Below are positions 30,891-39,246 of a stretch of DNA of 64,000 bases, one piece after another (position 1 is the first letter of the stretch; every line of letters begins with the position of its first letter). A program made the position numbers and the translations under genes. The stretch is from Azoarcus sp. DN11 (lineage in GTDB: Bacteria; Pseudomonadota; Gammaproteobacteria; Burkholderiales; Rhodocyclaceae): assembly GCF_003628555.1 (NCBI RefSeq), contig NZ_CP021731.1:1736001-1800000 (forward strand), in the 5' to 3' direction. The notes beneath the pieces were generated by a model. That model was not told where the DNA came from. It was given only the letters and a program-made list of their open reading frames with translations, and ran no database searches.

Positions 30891-31170
30891 TATGTACCCC
30901 CTGAACCGGTCCTGATCCCCGTCCTTGAGGGGGTACATAGACGGCAATGCGCTTGGAAGCCTTGCGGTTGCTGGGTTTTAAGTATGCAAACGGCGAAAAC
31001 CTGACACCCTGAACCCCCGCAAGGGTGGGGTGTGTGGCGCGGAGCGCATATGGCTAGAGTGATACCTTATTTCCAGCGTTCCAGCATAGGGTAAGGGGTT
31101 CAGGGTGTCAGGTTTCGGCCTGAAAACCCTTGCCGTTGCTGGGTTTATGGCTATGTACCCCCCCTGACCC
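30891..31170. repeat. origin-like region with repeated motifs
   Basis: The 419-bp gap (30802-31220) between the regulator and primase genes has at least five related motifs of the type TGTACCCCCTGAACC or TGACACCCTGAACCCC: plus strand at 30893, 31001 and 31153, minus strand near 30928-30939 and 31095-31112. There is a 12-bp inverted pair (30891-30902/30928-30939), a 21-bp inverted pair (30997-31017/31095-31115) and a 20-bp near-direct repeat (30960-30980 and 31128-31147). The layout next to a primase-helicase gene suggests a replication origin with iterons. Confidence 0.55.
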
Positions 31171-31220
31171 CCCCCTGTTCCGCTGACGCTGCAGCACCTC
31201 CAAGCCGCTTGTCTCGGGTG

Positions 31221-33674
31221 TCAGAACGATACCTGCCACGCCACACCCTTGTAAGTGCGACCGACCCGCATCAGCCGCTTGCCCTGCACGATCCGCCCTT
31301 GCCGGGCGCCAAGCCAGTTGCCGAGCGCTTGGGCGTCAATCTCTCCGCGCCTCAGCGCGACGTCCTCGAAGGCAATCCGCAGTGCTTCCCGCGGTCCAGC
31401 CGCCATGCCCCGCACATCAAGCAGGGCGTCGCGCAGCGTCATTGGTTCCTCGCCGAACGCGTCGTGCCACGCAAGCAGAACGCGGCCCAACAGTTCGCGC
31501 TCGTCGTCGTCCTCGACGTTGCGACTGACCGCGCGCACCGGGTCGGGCAGGCCGTGTGAGACCAGGGCGCCGCGCACGATCCGCGACCACTCCGCGAAGG
31601 AGCCGAAGGGGGAAAGCTCGATCAATGTCCCCGACTGGCTGAAGTCCTGCAAGACGCGCAAGGCAGTCATGACCCACTTGCCCCGGTCCGCACTCACGAT
31701 TGCGAGTGGGTCGAACTCGAAGCTCCGCTCCCACGGACGTTCGACGCGCGGATCAAGCTCGACAGTAACGACGCGCCTTGCCAAGTCGGCAGCGGGGCGG
31801 ACGTTGTTGCCGTTGGCGATGATCAGGCAGCGCGTCGAGAGCCTCGCCACCTCATTGCCGCCCAAGAGCCTATCCGAGTACGTCGGCGCGGTCAGGATCG
31901 CGGCCAAGGTCGCCGAACTCCAATTGACTATGAGGTTGTCGAAGAACATGACGGGCTCGCCGGTCAGCAGCGCGCTTGTCAGCACCTTATCTTGTTCTTC
32001 GCTGCGCCCCGGCCAACGCTTCATATCCGTGTCGTCAGTCGCGAACGAGGCGATCACTTGCGACAGGAAGGACTTCCCGCTGCCGAGATCGTGACCAGCG
32101 ACCAGGAACGCGGGCGCAGTCGGCAGCATCGGGCGACACGCTGCGGTCAGAATCGCGCTGAGCGCTGCCGATTCATCGACTGGCGAAGCGAACGGGAACT
32201 CGGCGAGGAGCCCGCGCACCGCTTGCAAGGCGTCGGCGCCGGTCCCGTCAAAAGGGCAAAACTGCGTGGGGTCGAATACGGCTTCCCAGCCCTCATGGTT
32301 TCCCGGCGTCAGCAGGATTTCACCGCTTGCCGTCAGCGAGGGCTGCGTCATCAAGCCGCACAACTCCGGCACTCCAGGCTTCGGCCCCGCCAAGACCGCT
32401 TGCAATACAGCGGGGTCGGGCGTCCCAAAATCGTCGCCGTAGCGCCAGCGGGCCGCGTCCGCAAGCATGAACGCCAAGCGGGCGGGCGGAACCGCTACGA
32501 TGGAAGCCCGCTTGCCGCTCCGCACGACCTCCACCAGGGCGCCGGAACGGGCACGCAGCCCCGGCACTGAAGACAACATCGCTTCGGCACTTCGGACGCT
32601 CCCCGCAAAGTCACCGCGCCTGACCTCGATCACCGGGGTGTTTCCTGCATCGACAGGCGCCCGCAGGTCGGCCGACAGCACCTTCATGGAGACGCCCGCT
32701 GCCTTTGACGCCCGCTTGAGCAACGCTTGCGCTTCTGTCCTCGAAAGCCGCTCGTCGGCATCGATTCTGCGCGCGACTGCGACCACGGCCCCGGCGTCGC
32801 CTTCCACCTCGTCAAGCATTGAAGCGTAGTTGTCAGCGTCAACAACGTTTGCGAGGTCCGCTTCCTCGTCGGGATCGAACCCGCATGCCCAGCGTGCCAC
32901 CTCGCGAATTTCCCTGTCGTCGCAAGGCGGGTCGAACTGGCACTCGGACAAGGCCGTGAGGCTCTCCACAATCGCAGTAAAGCCCCAGCCCCGGCGCCGC
33001 AGTGCGCCCGCTTCCGAAACAAGCGTGGCATTCCGGGCACCCGCCCGCACCTTGCCATCAGCACCCCCAACACCTTGCCCCCCGGTCGCTGCAGTTGCCC
33101 TTGCACCCTTCCCATTCGCTGTATCACGCCCGCAGGCAAGGCGAACCAGCCAATCAGGGGCGTCCGCGATCTGCGGGGCGTCCTCTGCCATCGGGTTCCA
33201 CCCGTCCCACTGGTAGAGCCCTTCTGTACGAACGGACGGCGCGACGACGATTTGTCCGCTGGAGGCACGGATGTCGATGCCGCTGTACCCGAGCTTTGAG
33301 CCGACAATCGATTTAACCGGAACATCGATATCACACCGGAAAAGCATGTGTTTGCCGCCTGTCGGTGTGGTCGCGGCTAATGTCAAGGGCAGGGCGCCGA
33401 ACTTCGACTCCAATTCGCGCAACGTGTCGAACCCGTTGCACCCTTCCTCATCCGCCTTCGTGTCGATGTCCAATACGAACACACCGCGATCCGGCGTCCA
33501 ACCGACGTTGTAGGCCGTGTCACTGAACCAGTGCTGTAAGGTATCTTCGTCGCGCGACGCGGCATTGACCCAGTCATTGATAGCGGGCCGCTTGCCATTG
33601 GGGACAACGGGCAACATGCGTCCCGGCAGTTTCGCCGCATAGGCGAGGGCGTAATCACGCGTCGTTTCAGCCAT
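31221..33674 (-). CDS. primase-polymerase/ATPase replication protein
   Basis: An 817-residue replication protein. Residues 1-180 are a bifunctional primase/polymerase domain with metal-binding VLDIDTKAD (D69, D71), GGKHMLFR (106-113) and GIDIRASSGQIV. Residues 205-270 resemble the primase C-terminal PriCT domain. A central-to-C-terminal ATPase has Walker A AGHDLGSGKS (526-535). Such proteins prime and unwind DNA for P4-like satellites and small plasmids. It starts after an overlap with the winged-helix gene and reads toward the origin-like region. Confidence 0.82.
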   Translation of the reverse strand: MAETTRDYALAYAAKLPGRMLPVVPNGKRPAINDWVNAASRDEDTLQHWFSDTAYNVGWTPDRGVFVLDIDTKADEEGCNGFDTLRELESKFGALPLTLAATTPTGGKHMLFRCDIDVPVKSIVGSKLGYSGIDIRASSGQIVVAPSVRTEGLYQWDGWNPMAEDAPQIADAPDWLVRLACGRDTANGKGARATAATGGQGVGGADGKVRAGARNATLVSEAGALRRRGWGFTAIVESLTALSECQFDPPCDDREIREVARWACGFDPDEEADLANVVDADNYASMLDEVEGDAGAVVAVARRIDADERLSRTEAQALLKRASKAAGVSMKVLSADLRAPVDAGNTPVIEVRRGDFAGSVRSAEAMLSSVPGLRARSGALVEVVRSGKRASIVAVPPARLAFMLADAARWRYGDDFGTPDPAVLQAVLAGPKPGVPELCGLMTQPSLTASGEILLTPGNHEGWEAVFDPTQFCPFDGTGADALQAVRGLLAEFPFASPVDESAALSAILTAACRPMLPTAPAFLVAGHDLGSGKSFLSQVIASFATDDTDMKRWPGRSEEQDKVLTSALLTGEPVMFFDNLIVNWSSATLAAILTAPTYSDRLLGGNEVARLSTRCLIIANGNNVRPAADLARRVVTVELDPRVERPWERSFEFDPLAIVSADRGKWVMTALRVLQDFSQSGTLIELSPFGSFAEWSRIVRGALVSHGLPDPVRAVSRNVEDDDERELLGRVLLAWHDAFGEEPMTLRDALLDVRGMAAGPREALRIAFEDVALRRGEIDAQALGNWLGARQGRIVQGKRLMRVGRTYKGVAWQVSF

Positions 33675-33915
33675 GATTGCCAGCCTTCCGCATCAGGGTA
33701 TAGACGCCTTGACGATGGATGACGCCCTCGCTGTCCGCAATGTGGCGCCAAGTGGTCAGGATGGTATAGCCATGCCGGCGCAACTCCATGATGCGTGCGG
33801 CAGGGGACATGCAGGCGAGGTGTTCCCGTGCCTCGCTGGTTGCGATAGATCCGAAGTTCTGAAGCCAATCGAGCAGCCGTTCGCGTTGTGCTTCTTTCGT
33901 GAGAGAGATACCCAT
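33667..33915 (-). CDS. winged-helix/helix-turn-helix protein
   Basis: An 82-residue protein resembling the small phage/ICE helix-turn-helix family: RLLDWLQNFGSIATSEAREHLACMSPAARIMELRRHGY contains a helix-turn-helix followed by a basic wing. Genes of this type often sit directly upstream of replication genes. It overlaps the primase start by 8 bp, so it may regulate or recruit the replication protein. Confidence 0.65.
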   Translation of the reverse strand: MGISLTKEAQRERLLDWLQNFGSIATSEAREHLACMSPAARIMELRRHGYTILTTWRHIADSEGVIHRQGVYTLMRKAGNHG

Positions 33916-33918
33916 GAT

Positions 33919-34152
33919 TCAGGCCCTCCCGCTTGCGTGCCGACGCCTGTGTTCGCGTTCGGCATAGGCGATCTGCCCAAGCTCATAATGCAAACGCCCG
34001 ATCGCCGAAAATAGCTGGTCGGCCAGAACCGGGGAACTCCCTTGCTGCAAGATTTCGACCAGATAGCGCCGGTCGGCTTCAAGCTGCCATACTGCATCAT
34101 TGAACCTGCGTACAGCCTTGTACGCTTCCGTTTTTACGATTTCCTTTGCCAT
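33919..34152 (-). CDS. small unknown protein of the element
   Basis: A 77-residue helical, charged protein (EAYKAVRRFNDAVWQLEADRRYLVEILQ) with no recognised domain. It is 3 bp upstream of the winged-helix gene and in the same operon. It could be an accessory factor for replication or excision; this is inference from position. Confidence 0.55.
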   Translation of the reverse strand: MAKEIVKTEAYKAVRRFNDAVWQLEADRRYLVEILQQGSSPVLADQLFSAIGRLHYELGQIAYAEREHRRRHASGRA

Positions 34153-34269
34153 TTGGGTATCTCCGTATGTCGCGAGTTGCTACGCACGGACGATAGGCTT
34201 CTAGGAAATGCGATCGCCGATTGCCGAAACGCTTAGCGGCAATCGGCAATCGGTGATCGACTCGCGGGT

Positions 34270-35061
34270 CTAGTTCTGGGACACGTCGCGCAGGTGCGCA
34301 CCCTTCGGTTCGCCCGGCTGGCTCGCCTTTTCTTTCCCCTTCTCCCAAGCTTTGGCGAGCGCCTCCCACGCCTCCCTGTTGAACCCAGCGGTCTGTTTCT
34401 TCGTTTCGATGCCCGATGGTTCGAGCCGGCGAACTTTAAGGTAAGTATCGCGAATCGTCGCATCGGTGATGTTGAGCACGAGGTCACCGAGATTCTGATG
34501 GAGAAACTGCGCCAGAATTTGACGCGATACGGCCCCAAAATCACACCCGCCTTTGTCGAGCCGCCCGATCGCGCTCTCGATCGCTCGGATTACATTGGCC
34601 TTGGCGGGACTCCGCCTGCGCTTCTCGGAATTTCCTGCGGACGTGTCAGGGGAGTGCGCTTGTGCCGTCTCCAGTTCAGTTCCACGCGTCCGTCGCGCCT
34701 CCTCTGCAAGAAACAACGTAGCGTCCTCGAACTCGCGCCGACGTTTCCTCTCTTCATTGTCCCTCGCCAGGCGGCCGCGCTGCGAAACCAGTAGATCGTT
34801 TTCGCATCGCTGCCGAGCTTCTGCCTCAAGTCGTGCAAACTCTTCGGCGGTCGGTGTGGGCGCGTTCATCGCCTTGAGGTATTGCTGCGCGCACGCACCG
34901 ATTGAAAGGCTTGGCAGCCGCGTCGTCAGCTGCGCCACAAGTTGCTTGACTCCGGCCGATGGGGCGAGCAACGGAGTCCCCCGACTGAGGTTCGTCTGGA
35001 TCGAACGCGGATCGACGTCTCCCTCCGGTGCAGCGCCGGAAAGGCGGAATGGCTCTTTCAT
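34270..35061 (-). CDS. unknown protein of the element
   Basis: A 263-residue protein with a charged, probably coiled-coil middle (PTAEEFARLEAEARQRCEN, then NEERKRRREFEDATLFLAEEA) and a C-terminal region that could be helical DNA-binding (NITDATIRDTYLKVRRLEP). No family is recognised. The ATG at 35061 follows GGGAGACC and is preferred to an upstream start at 35193. It lies between the integrase-side genes and the replication genes. Confidence 0.6.
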   Translation of the reverse strand: MKEPFRLSGAAPEGDVDPRSIQTNLSRGTPLLAPSAGVKQLVAQLTTRLPSLSIGACAQQYLKAMNAPTPTAEEFARLEAEARQRCENDLLVSQRGRLARDNEERKRRREFEDATLFLAEEARRTRGTELETAQAHSPDTSAGNSEKRRRSPAKANVIRAIESAIGRLDKGGCDFGAVSRQILAQFLHQNLGDLVLNITDATIRDTYLKVRRLEPSGIETKKQTAGFNREAWEALAKAWEKGKEKASQPGEPKGAHLRDVSQN

Positions 35062-35206
35062 TGTGGTCTCCCGTCCTGAGCCCGCCCAATGAAAAAGGAA
35101 GCCGGGGCAGGGAGCGCAGACGGGGGTGCGCTCCGGTTCGATTGGCCGATCTAGCCCCGGCCCGAGAATACCTTTCGAATTTTTAAAGAGCAACCATCTG
35201 GAATAA

Positions 35207-35674
35207 TCAGCCGCGACCGCCTACCCACCCGGCGAGCGTGGGAGCCAGTCGCGTGAAGAACGCGTCCTGCTCGCGATATTCCAGCCAGTTAGGACCACAA
35301 AGTCCTCGGGCCGTCTGATGAGGCACGCCCATCAACCGCCCCATCTGTCCGAAGCTGAGCCCGCACAGCCGCCTGACGCTGCCAATGGGCGCCGATTTGG
35401 TGATGTTCGCGAGCAGGAAGCCGACGCGGTCCTCCACCCCCGGCAGCGCGTCGATAAGGTCGTGGGCCAGAGTCGTGACCTCAACCAGGTTAGCGGTGAT
35501 CCGCTGGTGCACGGCTTCGCCTGCATAGGCCCGCGCGAAAGTCTCCTTTCGCATGAAGCTGCCGCGCCGCTGCAGGCCGGCGTCTTCCGGCCAGCGAATG
35601 AGGCGTTCCACGCCTTCAAGGTCGGTGTTGAGGAGGGCGGCGAGGTGGTCCGCAAGGGCTTTAAAGGTGTTCAT
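35207..35674 (-). CDS. unknown protein next to the integrase
   Basis: A 155-residue, mostly helical soluble protein with no recognised motif (LAALLNTDLEGVERLIRWPED, CGLSFGQMGRLMGVPHQTARGLCG, the latter vaguely helix-turn-helix-like). It starts 29 bp after the integrase stop in the same direction and may be co-transcribed. It could be an excisionase-like or regulatory protein, though it is longer than usual. Confidence 0.6.
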   Translation of the reverse strand: MNTFKALADHLAALLNTDLEGVERLIRWPEDAGLQRRGSFMRKETFARAYAGEAVHQRITANLVEVTTLAHDLIDALPGVEDRVGFLLANITKSAPIGSVRRLCGLSFGQMGRLMGVPHQTARGLCGPNWLEYREQDAFFTRLAPTLAGWVGGRG

Positions 35675-35703
35675 GGTGGTTTCTCCGGTGCGTTGTCAGA
35701 CGG

Positions 35704-36687
35704 TTAGCCGAGCTTGGCTGCAAGGGCTTCCGCGCTCGGATGGTAGTAGCGCTTCAGCATCTGCAGCGACTTGTGTCCGGTTACCGCGGACAACTCCGCA
35801 AGGTTGGTGAGCTTGTCCGCCAGCCTTGTCGTCGCCGTATGGCGCAGGTCGTGGAAGTGAAGGCCGGTGATGCCCGCACGCTTGCAGGCGAGCTTGAAAC
35901 GCAGGTGCAGGGCCGGGGCAGAAATCGGGAATACCCGGCCGTCGATCGACCGCGGCATGCCGCGCAGGGTATCGACGGCGCGCGACGACAGGGGGACGAC
36001 GCGACGCGAGCCGTTCTTGGTGTCGGGAAGTAGGGCGGTCCGCTTGTCCAGATTGACATGCTCCCAGCGCAGCGCGAGCAGTTCCCCGCGACGCATGGCC
36101 GTTTCCAGGGCGAAGACAATGATCGGCTGTACCCAGGGACTACGACGCCCGATCGGGGCGACTGCATCGAGCAGGGCGCGTTCTTCTTCGTCCGACAGTA
36201 GCCGTTCCCGCCCCTGCGGCTGTCTCGGCTTCCTGATCGACTCGACGACGTTCGCGACGGGGAAGCCCCATTCGCGGCGCGCATGATTCAGGATGGACGA
36301 CAGCACAGCCAGGTCACGGATCACGGTCCCGGCCGATACCGCCTTCAAGCGCTCGTCCCTGAAACTTGCAACGACGGCCGGGGTCAGGTTGGCGAGGGCG
36401 AATTTACCGATGCGCATTTTGCGCAATGCGGCAAGGCGGATCGTTTCTTCCTTAGCGCCCTTCTTGGAGGGGGTGACCTCTTCGGCATACCGCTGCAGGA
36501 TGTCCCCCAGGCTTGTCTGTTCAGCCGCTGTTCGACTTTGATAGACACCCTTGTCGACTTCCACTTCGACGGATCGCGCCCACGCTTCCGCTTCTTGGCG
36601 GGTACGGAATGTCTTCGCCTCGGGCGGGAACCCGTGTCGTGTGATGCGAGCCTGCCAGTGCTCGCCACGTTGTCTTACAGATGCCAT
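35704..36687 (-). CDS. int: tyrosine recombinase (integrase) of the moaC element
   Basis: A 327-residue phage-type integrase. The arm/core-binding N-terminus is followed by the catalytic domain with R199 (AMRRGELL), a candidate Lys in DTKNGSRR, H279 and R282 (HDLRH), H305 (GHKS) and the nucleophile Y314 (KRYYHP). It starts at ATG 36687 (ASVRQRGEHW follows), 124 bp from the moaC stop codon, and reads away from moaC. Its catalytic residues are all present, so the element may still be mobile. Confidence 0.9.
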   Translation of the reverse strand: MASVRQRGEHWQARITRHGFPPEAKTFRTRQEAEAWARSVEVEVDKGVYQSRTAAEQTSLGDILQRYAEEVTPSKKGAKEETIRLAALRKMRIGKFALANLTPAVVASFRDERLKAVSAGTVIRDLAVLSSILNHARREWGFPVANVVESIRKPRQPQGRERLLSDEEERALLDAVAPIGRRSPWVQPIIVFALETAMRRGELLALRWEHVNLDKRTALLPDTKNGSRRVVPLSSRAVDTLRGMPRSIDGRVFPISAPALHLRFKLACKRAGITGLHFHDLRHTATTRLADKLTNLAELSAVTGHKSLQMLKRYYHPSAEALAAKLG

Positions 36688-36810
36688 CGCTGCCCCCATG
36701 TGGACATACGATGGACAGAACTCAGTTCAGCGCACCTAAAGCAGCAGTAACGACGTTGGACGCATGACCAACCACATATTCAGGTGGTAATTACATGTGC
36801 AACGAAAACA

Positions 36811-36921
36811 ACGAGTTACTCCGCGGCGATCCAGTGCCCCGATTTCCCCCCGAGCTTCTCCATCAACTGGATCCCGTCCATGCGCATGCCGCGATCGACG
36901 GCCTTGCACATGTCGTAGATC
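36811..36921. repeat. right attachment repeat (attR side) within moaC
   Basis: This copy of the 111-bp repeat contains the last 106 bp of the intact moaC gene including the TAA stop. The element thus carries a replacement 3' end of the gene, as integrases that target protein-coding genes usually do. Confidence 0.92.
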
Positions 36922-37310
36922 GTCAGGAGCGCAACGTTCACGGCGGTCAAGGCTTCCATCTCCACGCCCGTGCGGCCGACTGTCTCCGCGGTGACGCTGC
37001 ACCCGATGCGGCTTTGCGCCTCGTCGAGGTCGAACTCGACCGCCACGCGGGTGAGCGGAATGGGATGGCAGAGCGGGATCAGGTCGCTGGTGCGTTTCGA
37101 TGCCTGGATCGCCGCGATGCGGGCGATGCCGAGGACGTCGCCCTTCTTTGCGCTGCCCGACTTGACCATCGCGAAGGTGTCTGGCTTCATGCTGATCGAG
37201 CCGCGCGCGATGGCGACGCGGCGGGTTTCGCTCTTGTCGCCGACGTCGACCATGTGGGCCTGGCCTTGGGCGTCGAAGTGGGTGAGGGCGGAAGGTTTCT
37301 GCTCGGTCAT
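36816..37310 (-). CDS. moaC: cyclic pyranopterin monophosphate synthase MoaC
   Basis: Converts the GTP-derived intermediate to cyclic pyranopterin monophosphate in molybdenum/tungsten cofactor synthesis. The 164-residue protein has the usual MoaC length and motifs ([53 protein letters not shown]). The metallopterin is needed by AorB at 18 kb. The gene is intact although an 8.4-kb element is inserted at its end; its last 106 bp are contributed by the element. Confidence 0.95.
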   Translation of the reverse strand: MTEQKPSALTHFDAQGQAHMVDVGDKSETRRVAIARGSISMKPDTFAMVKSGSAKKGDVLGIARIAAIQASKRTSDLIPLCHPIPLTRVAVEFDLDEAQSRIGCSVTAETVGRTGVEMEALTAVNVALLTIYDMCKAVDRGMRMDGIQLMEKLGGKSGHWIAAE

Positions 37311-37386
37311 GGCTCGGGCTGCGCGGCGTACAGAGGGATACATTCCGCGCGGAACGGTTGATGGTTGCCCGGTATCATAGCACCCG

Positions 37387-38841
37387 ATGATCAGACGACT
37401 TCTTATCCTGCTCCTGTGCATCGCCCTTGTGCCGCGCCTGAACGCGGCCGGTTTGCCGGATCTGGGCGACGTGGGGGCGTCCGAACTTTCGCCGCTCGCC
37501 GAACGCAAGCTCGGCGAATCGATCATGCGCGACATCCGATGGCGCGATCCGGCTTATCTCGACGATTCCGAGGTCGAGGATTACGTCAATCGCCTGGGGC
37601 GGCGGCTCGTCGCGGCGAGCCCGACGCCACAGCAGGATTTCGATTTCTTCGTCGTGCGCGACGCCACGCTGAACGCGTTCGCCTTGCCGGGGGGCTACGT
37701 TGGCGTGCATACGGGGCTGATCCTCGCCGCCGAATCGGAGTCCGAACTGGCGTCGGTGCTCGGGCACGAGGTCGCGCACGTGACGCAGCGGCATATCGCA
37801 CAGATGTTCGGCAAGCAGAGCCAGACCAGCATGGTGATGTTGGCATCGCTGCTCGTTGCAGTGCTGGCGGCACGCAGCAATTCGCAGGTCAGCGAGGCAG
37901 CCATCGCGGCAGGGCAGGCCGGCGCCTTGCAGGCGCAGCTCGGCTATACGCGCGACTTCGAGCGCGAGGCCGATCGTATCGGCTTGCAGAGCCTGGAAGG
38001 CGCGGGTTTCGACGTGCGCGGCATGCCGAGCTTCTTCGAGCGCCTGCAGCGCTCCAGCCGTCTTTACGAGAACAATGCGCCGAGCTACCTGCGCACCCAC
38101 CCGCTGACGCAGGAGCGGATTTCCGACATGGGCAACCGCGTCGGGCAGATGCGCTACAAGCAGGTGCCCGATTCGGCCGACTTCGGATTCGTGCGTGCGA
38201 AGCTGCGCGTGGCCGCAATGCCGCCGATCGACGCCGTGCGCGAGTTCGAGCCCCAGGCGGCCAGGAATGGCGCCGACGTCTCGGTGCGCTACGGGTTGGC
38301 GCGCGCGCTGTTGGCGGCGGGGCGGCTGGACGACGTCGGGCGGCAACTCGAGACGCTGCGCAAGGATGCGCCGCCGTCGACCTTTGTCGAGATGCTTGCG
38401 GCTGAGCTCCGGCTGGCTCAGCACGATGCGCCCGGCGCGGTGAAGGTGCTCGAGGTTGCGCGGAAGCGGTTTGCCGACAGCACAGCGGTCCAGTACGCCC
38501 TCATCGACGCGTTGCTGCAGGCGGGGCAGGCGAAGGAAGCCGGCACGATGGCGCGCGCCGCGGTGCAGAGTCGCAGCCGCGATTCGCGCATGTGGGCCTT
38601 CGTGGCGCGTGCGGAAGCGGACCAGGGCCACCGCGCGGCCCAGCATCGGGCGCAGGCGGAAGTCTATGTACTTCGCGGTGCGGTGCCTGCGGCGATCGAG
38701 CAGCTGGAATGGGCGCGTCGCGCCGGCGACGGCAATTTCTACGAGTTGTCCGCAGTGGATGCGCGCCTGCGCGAACTCAAGGAGCAGGAGCGCGAGCGTC
38801 GGCGCGAGGAGCGCGAGCGCGGCGGGAACCGCGGCGAATGA
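37387..38841 (+). CDS. bepA: M48 metalloprotease with TPR region (BepA/YfgC type)
   Basis: A 484-residue periplasmic zinc protease/chaperone for outer-membrane proteins. It has a signal peptide (residues 1-20), an M48 domain with the HEVAH zinc motif and a downstream Glu in FEREADRIG, and a C-terminal half with helix pairs typical of TPR repeats. Length matches E. coli BepA. It stands alone with its ATG at 37387, divergent from moaC. Confidence 0.85.
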   Translation: MIRRLLILLLCIALVPRLNAAGLPDLGDVGASELSPLAERKLGESIMRDIRWRDPAYLDDSEVEDYVNRLGRRLVAASPTPQQDFDFFVVRDATLNAFALPGGYVGVHTGLILAAESESELASVLGHEVAHVTQRHIAQMFGKQSQTSMVMLASLLVAVLAARSNSQVSEAAIAAGQAGALQAQLGYTRDFEREADRIGLQSLEGAGFDVRGMPSFFERLQRSSRLYENNAPSYLRTHPLTQERISDMGNRVGQMRYKQVPDSADFGFVRAKLRVAAMPPIDAVREFEPQAARNGADVSVRYGLARALLAAGRLDDVGRQLETLRKDAPPSTFVEMLAAELRLAQHDAPGAVKVLEVARKRFADSTAVQYALIDALLQAGQAKEAGTMARAAVQSRSRDSRMWAFVARAEADQGHRAAQHRAQAEVYVLRGAVPAAIEQLEWARRAGDGNFYELSAVDARLRELKEQERERRREERERGGNRGE

Positions 38842-38913
38842 CGGTCGCGTGCGGCGGGCGTCGCCATGGCGCTGGGGTAGAATGGCGGCAACTGTCTGTG
38901 AGGATGTCGCGTG

Positions 38914-39144
38914 ATGCAAGTTGACAAGGAAGTCGATGCGCGCGGGCTGACCTGCCCGCTGCCGATTCTGCGCGCCAAGAAGGCGCTCGCCGAAATGACT
39001 GCCGGCCAGGTGTTGCGGGTGCTGGCGACCGATCCGGGCTCGGTGAAGGATTTTCAGGCGTTTGCCCGGCAGACCGGGAACGACCTGCTGCAGCAGGGCG
39101 AGACCGGGGACAATGCGTTCGAGTTCTACCTGAAGCGCAAGTAA
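38914..39144 (+). CDS. tusA: TusA-like sulfur carrier
   Basis: A 76-residue sulfurtransferase with the CPxP motif in GLTCPLPILRAKKAL; the first Cys carries persulfide sulfur. TusA delivers sulfur for tRNA thiolation and can feed molybdopterin enzymes. The ATG at 38914 (GTG at 38911 also possible) follows the protease gene by 70 bp. Confidence 0.87.
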   Translation: MQVDKEVDARGLTCPLPILRAKKALAEMTAGQVLRVLATDPGSVKDFQAFARQTGNDLLQQGETGDNAFEFYLKRK

Positions 39145-39192
39145 ACGTTTGCCGGCGCGCCTGGCCTTGATGGTCGACGTGGCGGCGATACG

Positions 39193-39225
39193 AAAAGGGG
39201 CCACCCCGATGGCGGGGCGGCCCCT
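39193..39225 (-). terminator. hairpin terminator for the valS operon
   Basis: Stems AGGGGCC/GGCCCCT enclose an inner ACCCC/GGGGC hairpin, and on the reverse strand the sequence continues with TTTTCG. It sits just downstream of the valS stop. The T run is short, so the terminator may be only partly efficient. Confidence 0.6.
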
Positions 39226-39246
39226 GTTGTTCTCAGCCGTGCGGAA

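Larger units (their letters stand above)
28465..36921. mobile_element. moaC-integrated element with integrase and primase-helicase
   Basis: An 8.4-kb element bounded by the 111-bp direct repeats. The integrase starts 124 bp inside the moaC-side repeat and reads away from moaC, which is kept intact. Contents from the right: integrase, two unknown genes, a small unknown gene, winged-helix protein, primase-polymerase/ATPase, origin-like repeats, ribbon-helix-helix operon, two lipoprotein genes, and a gene-poor left end. No structural phage, packaging, relaxase or type-IV secretion gene was seen. It resembles a P4-like satellite or small plasmid-like integrative element. Confidence 0.85.

Noticed and set aside
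28465..36921. A complete prophage
   Set aside because: No capsid, portal, terminase, tail or lysis gene was recognised among the frames, only integration and replication functions.
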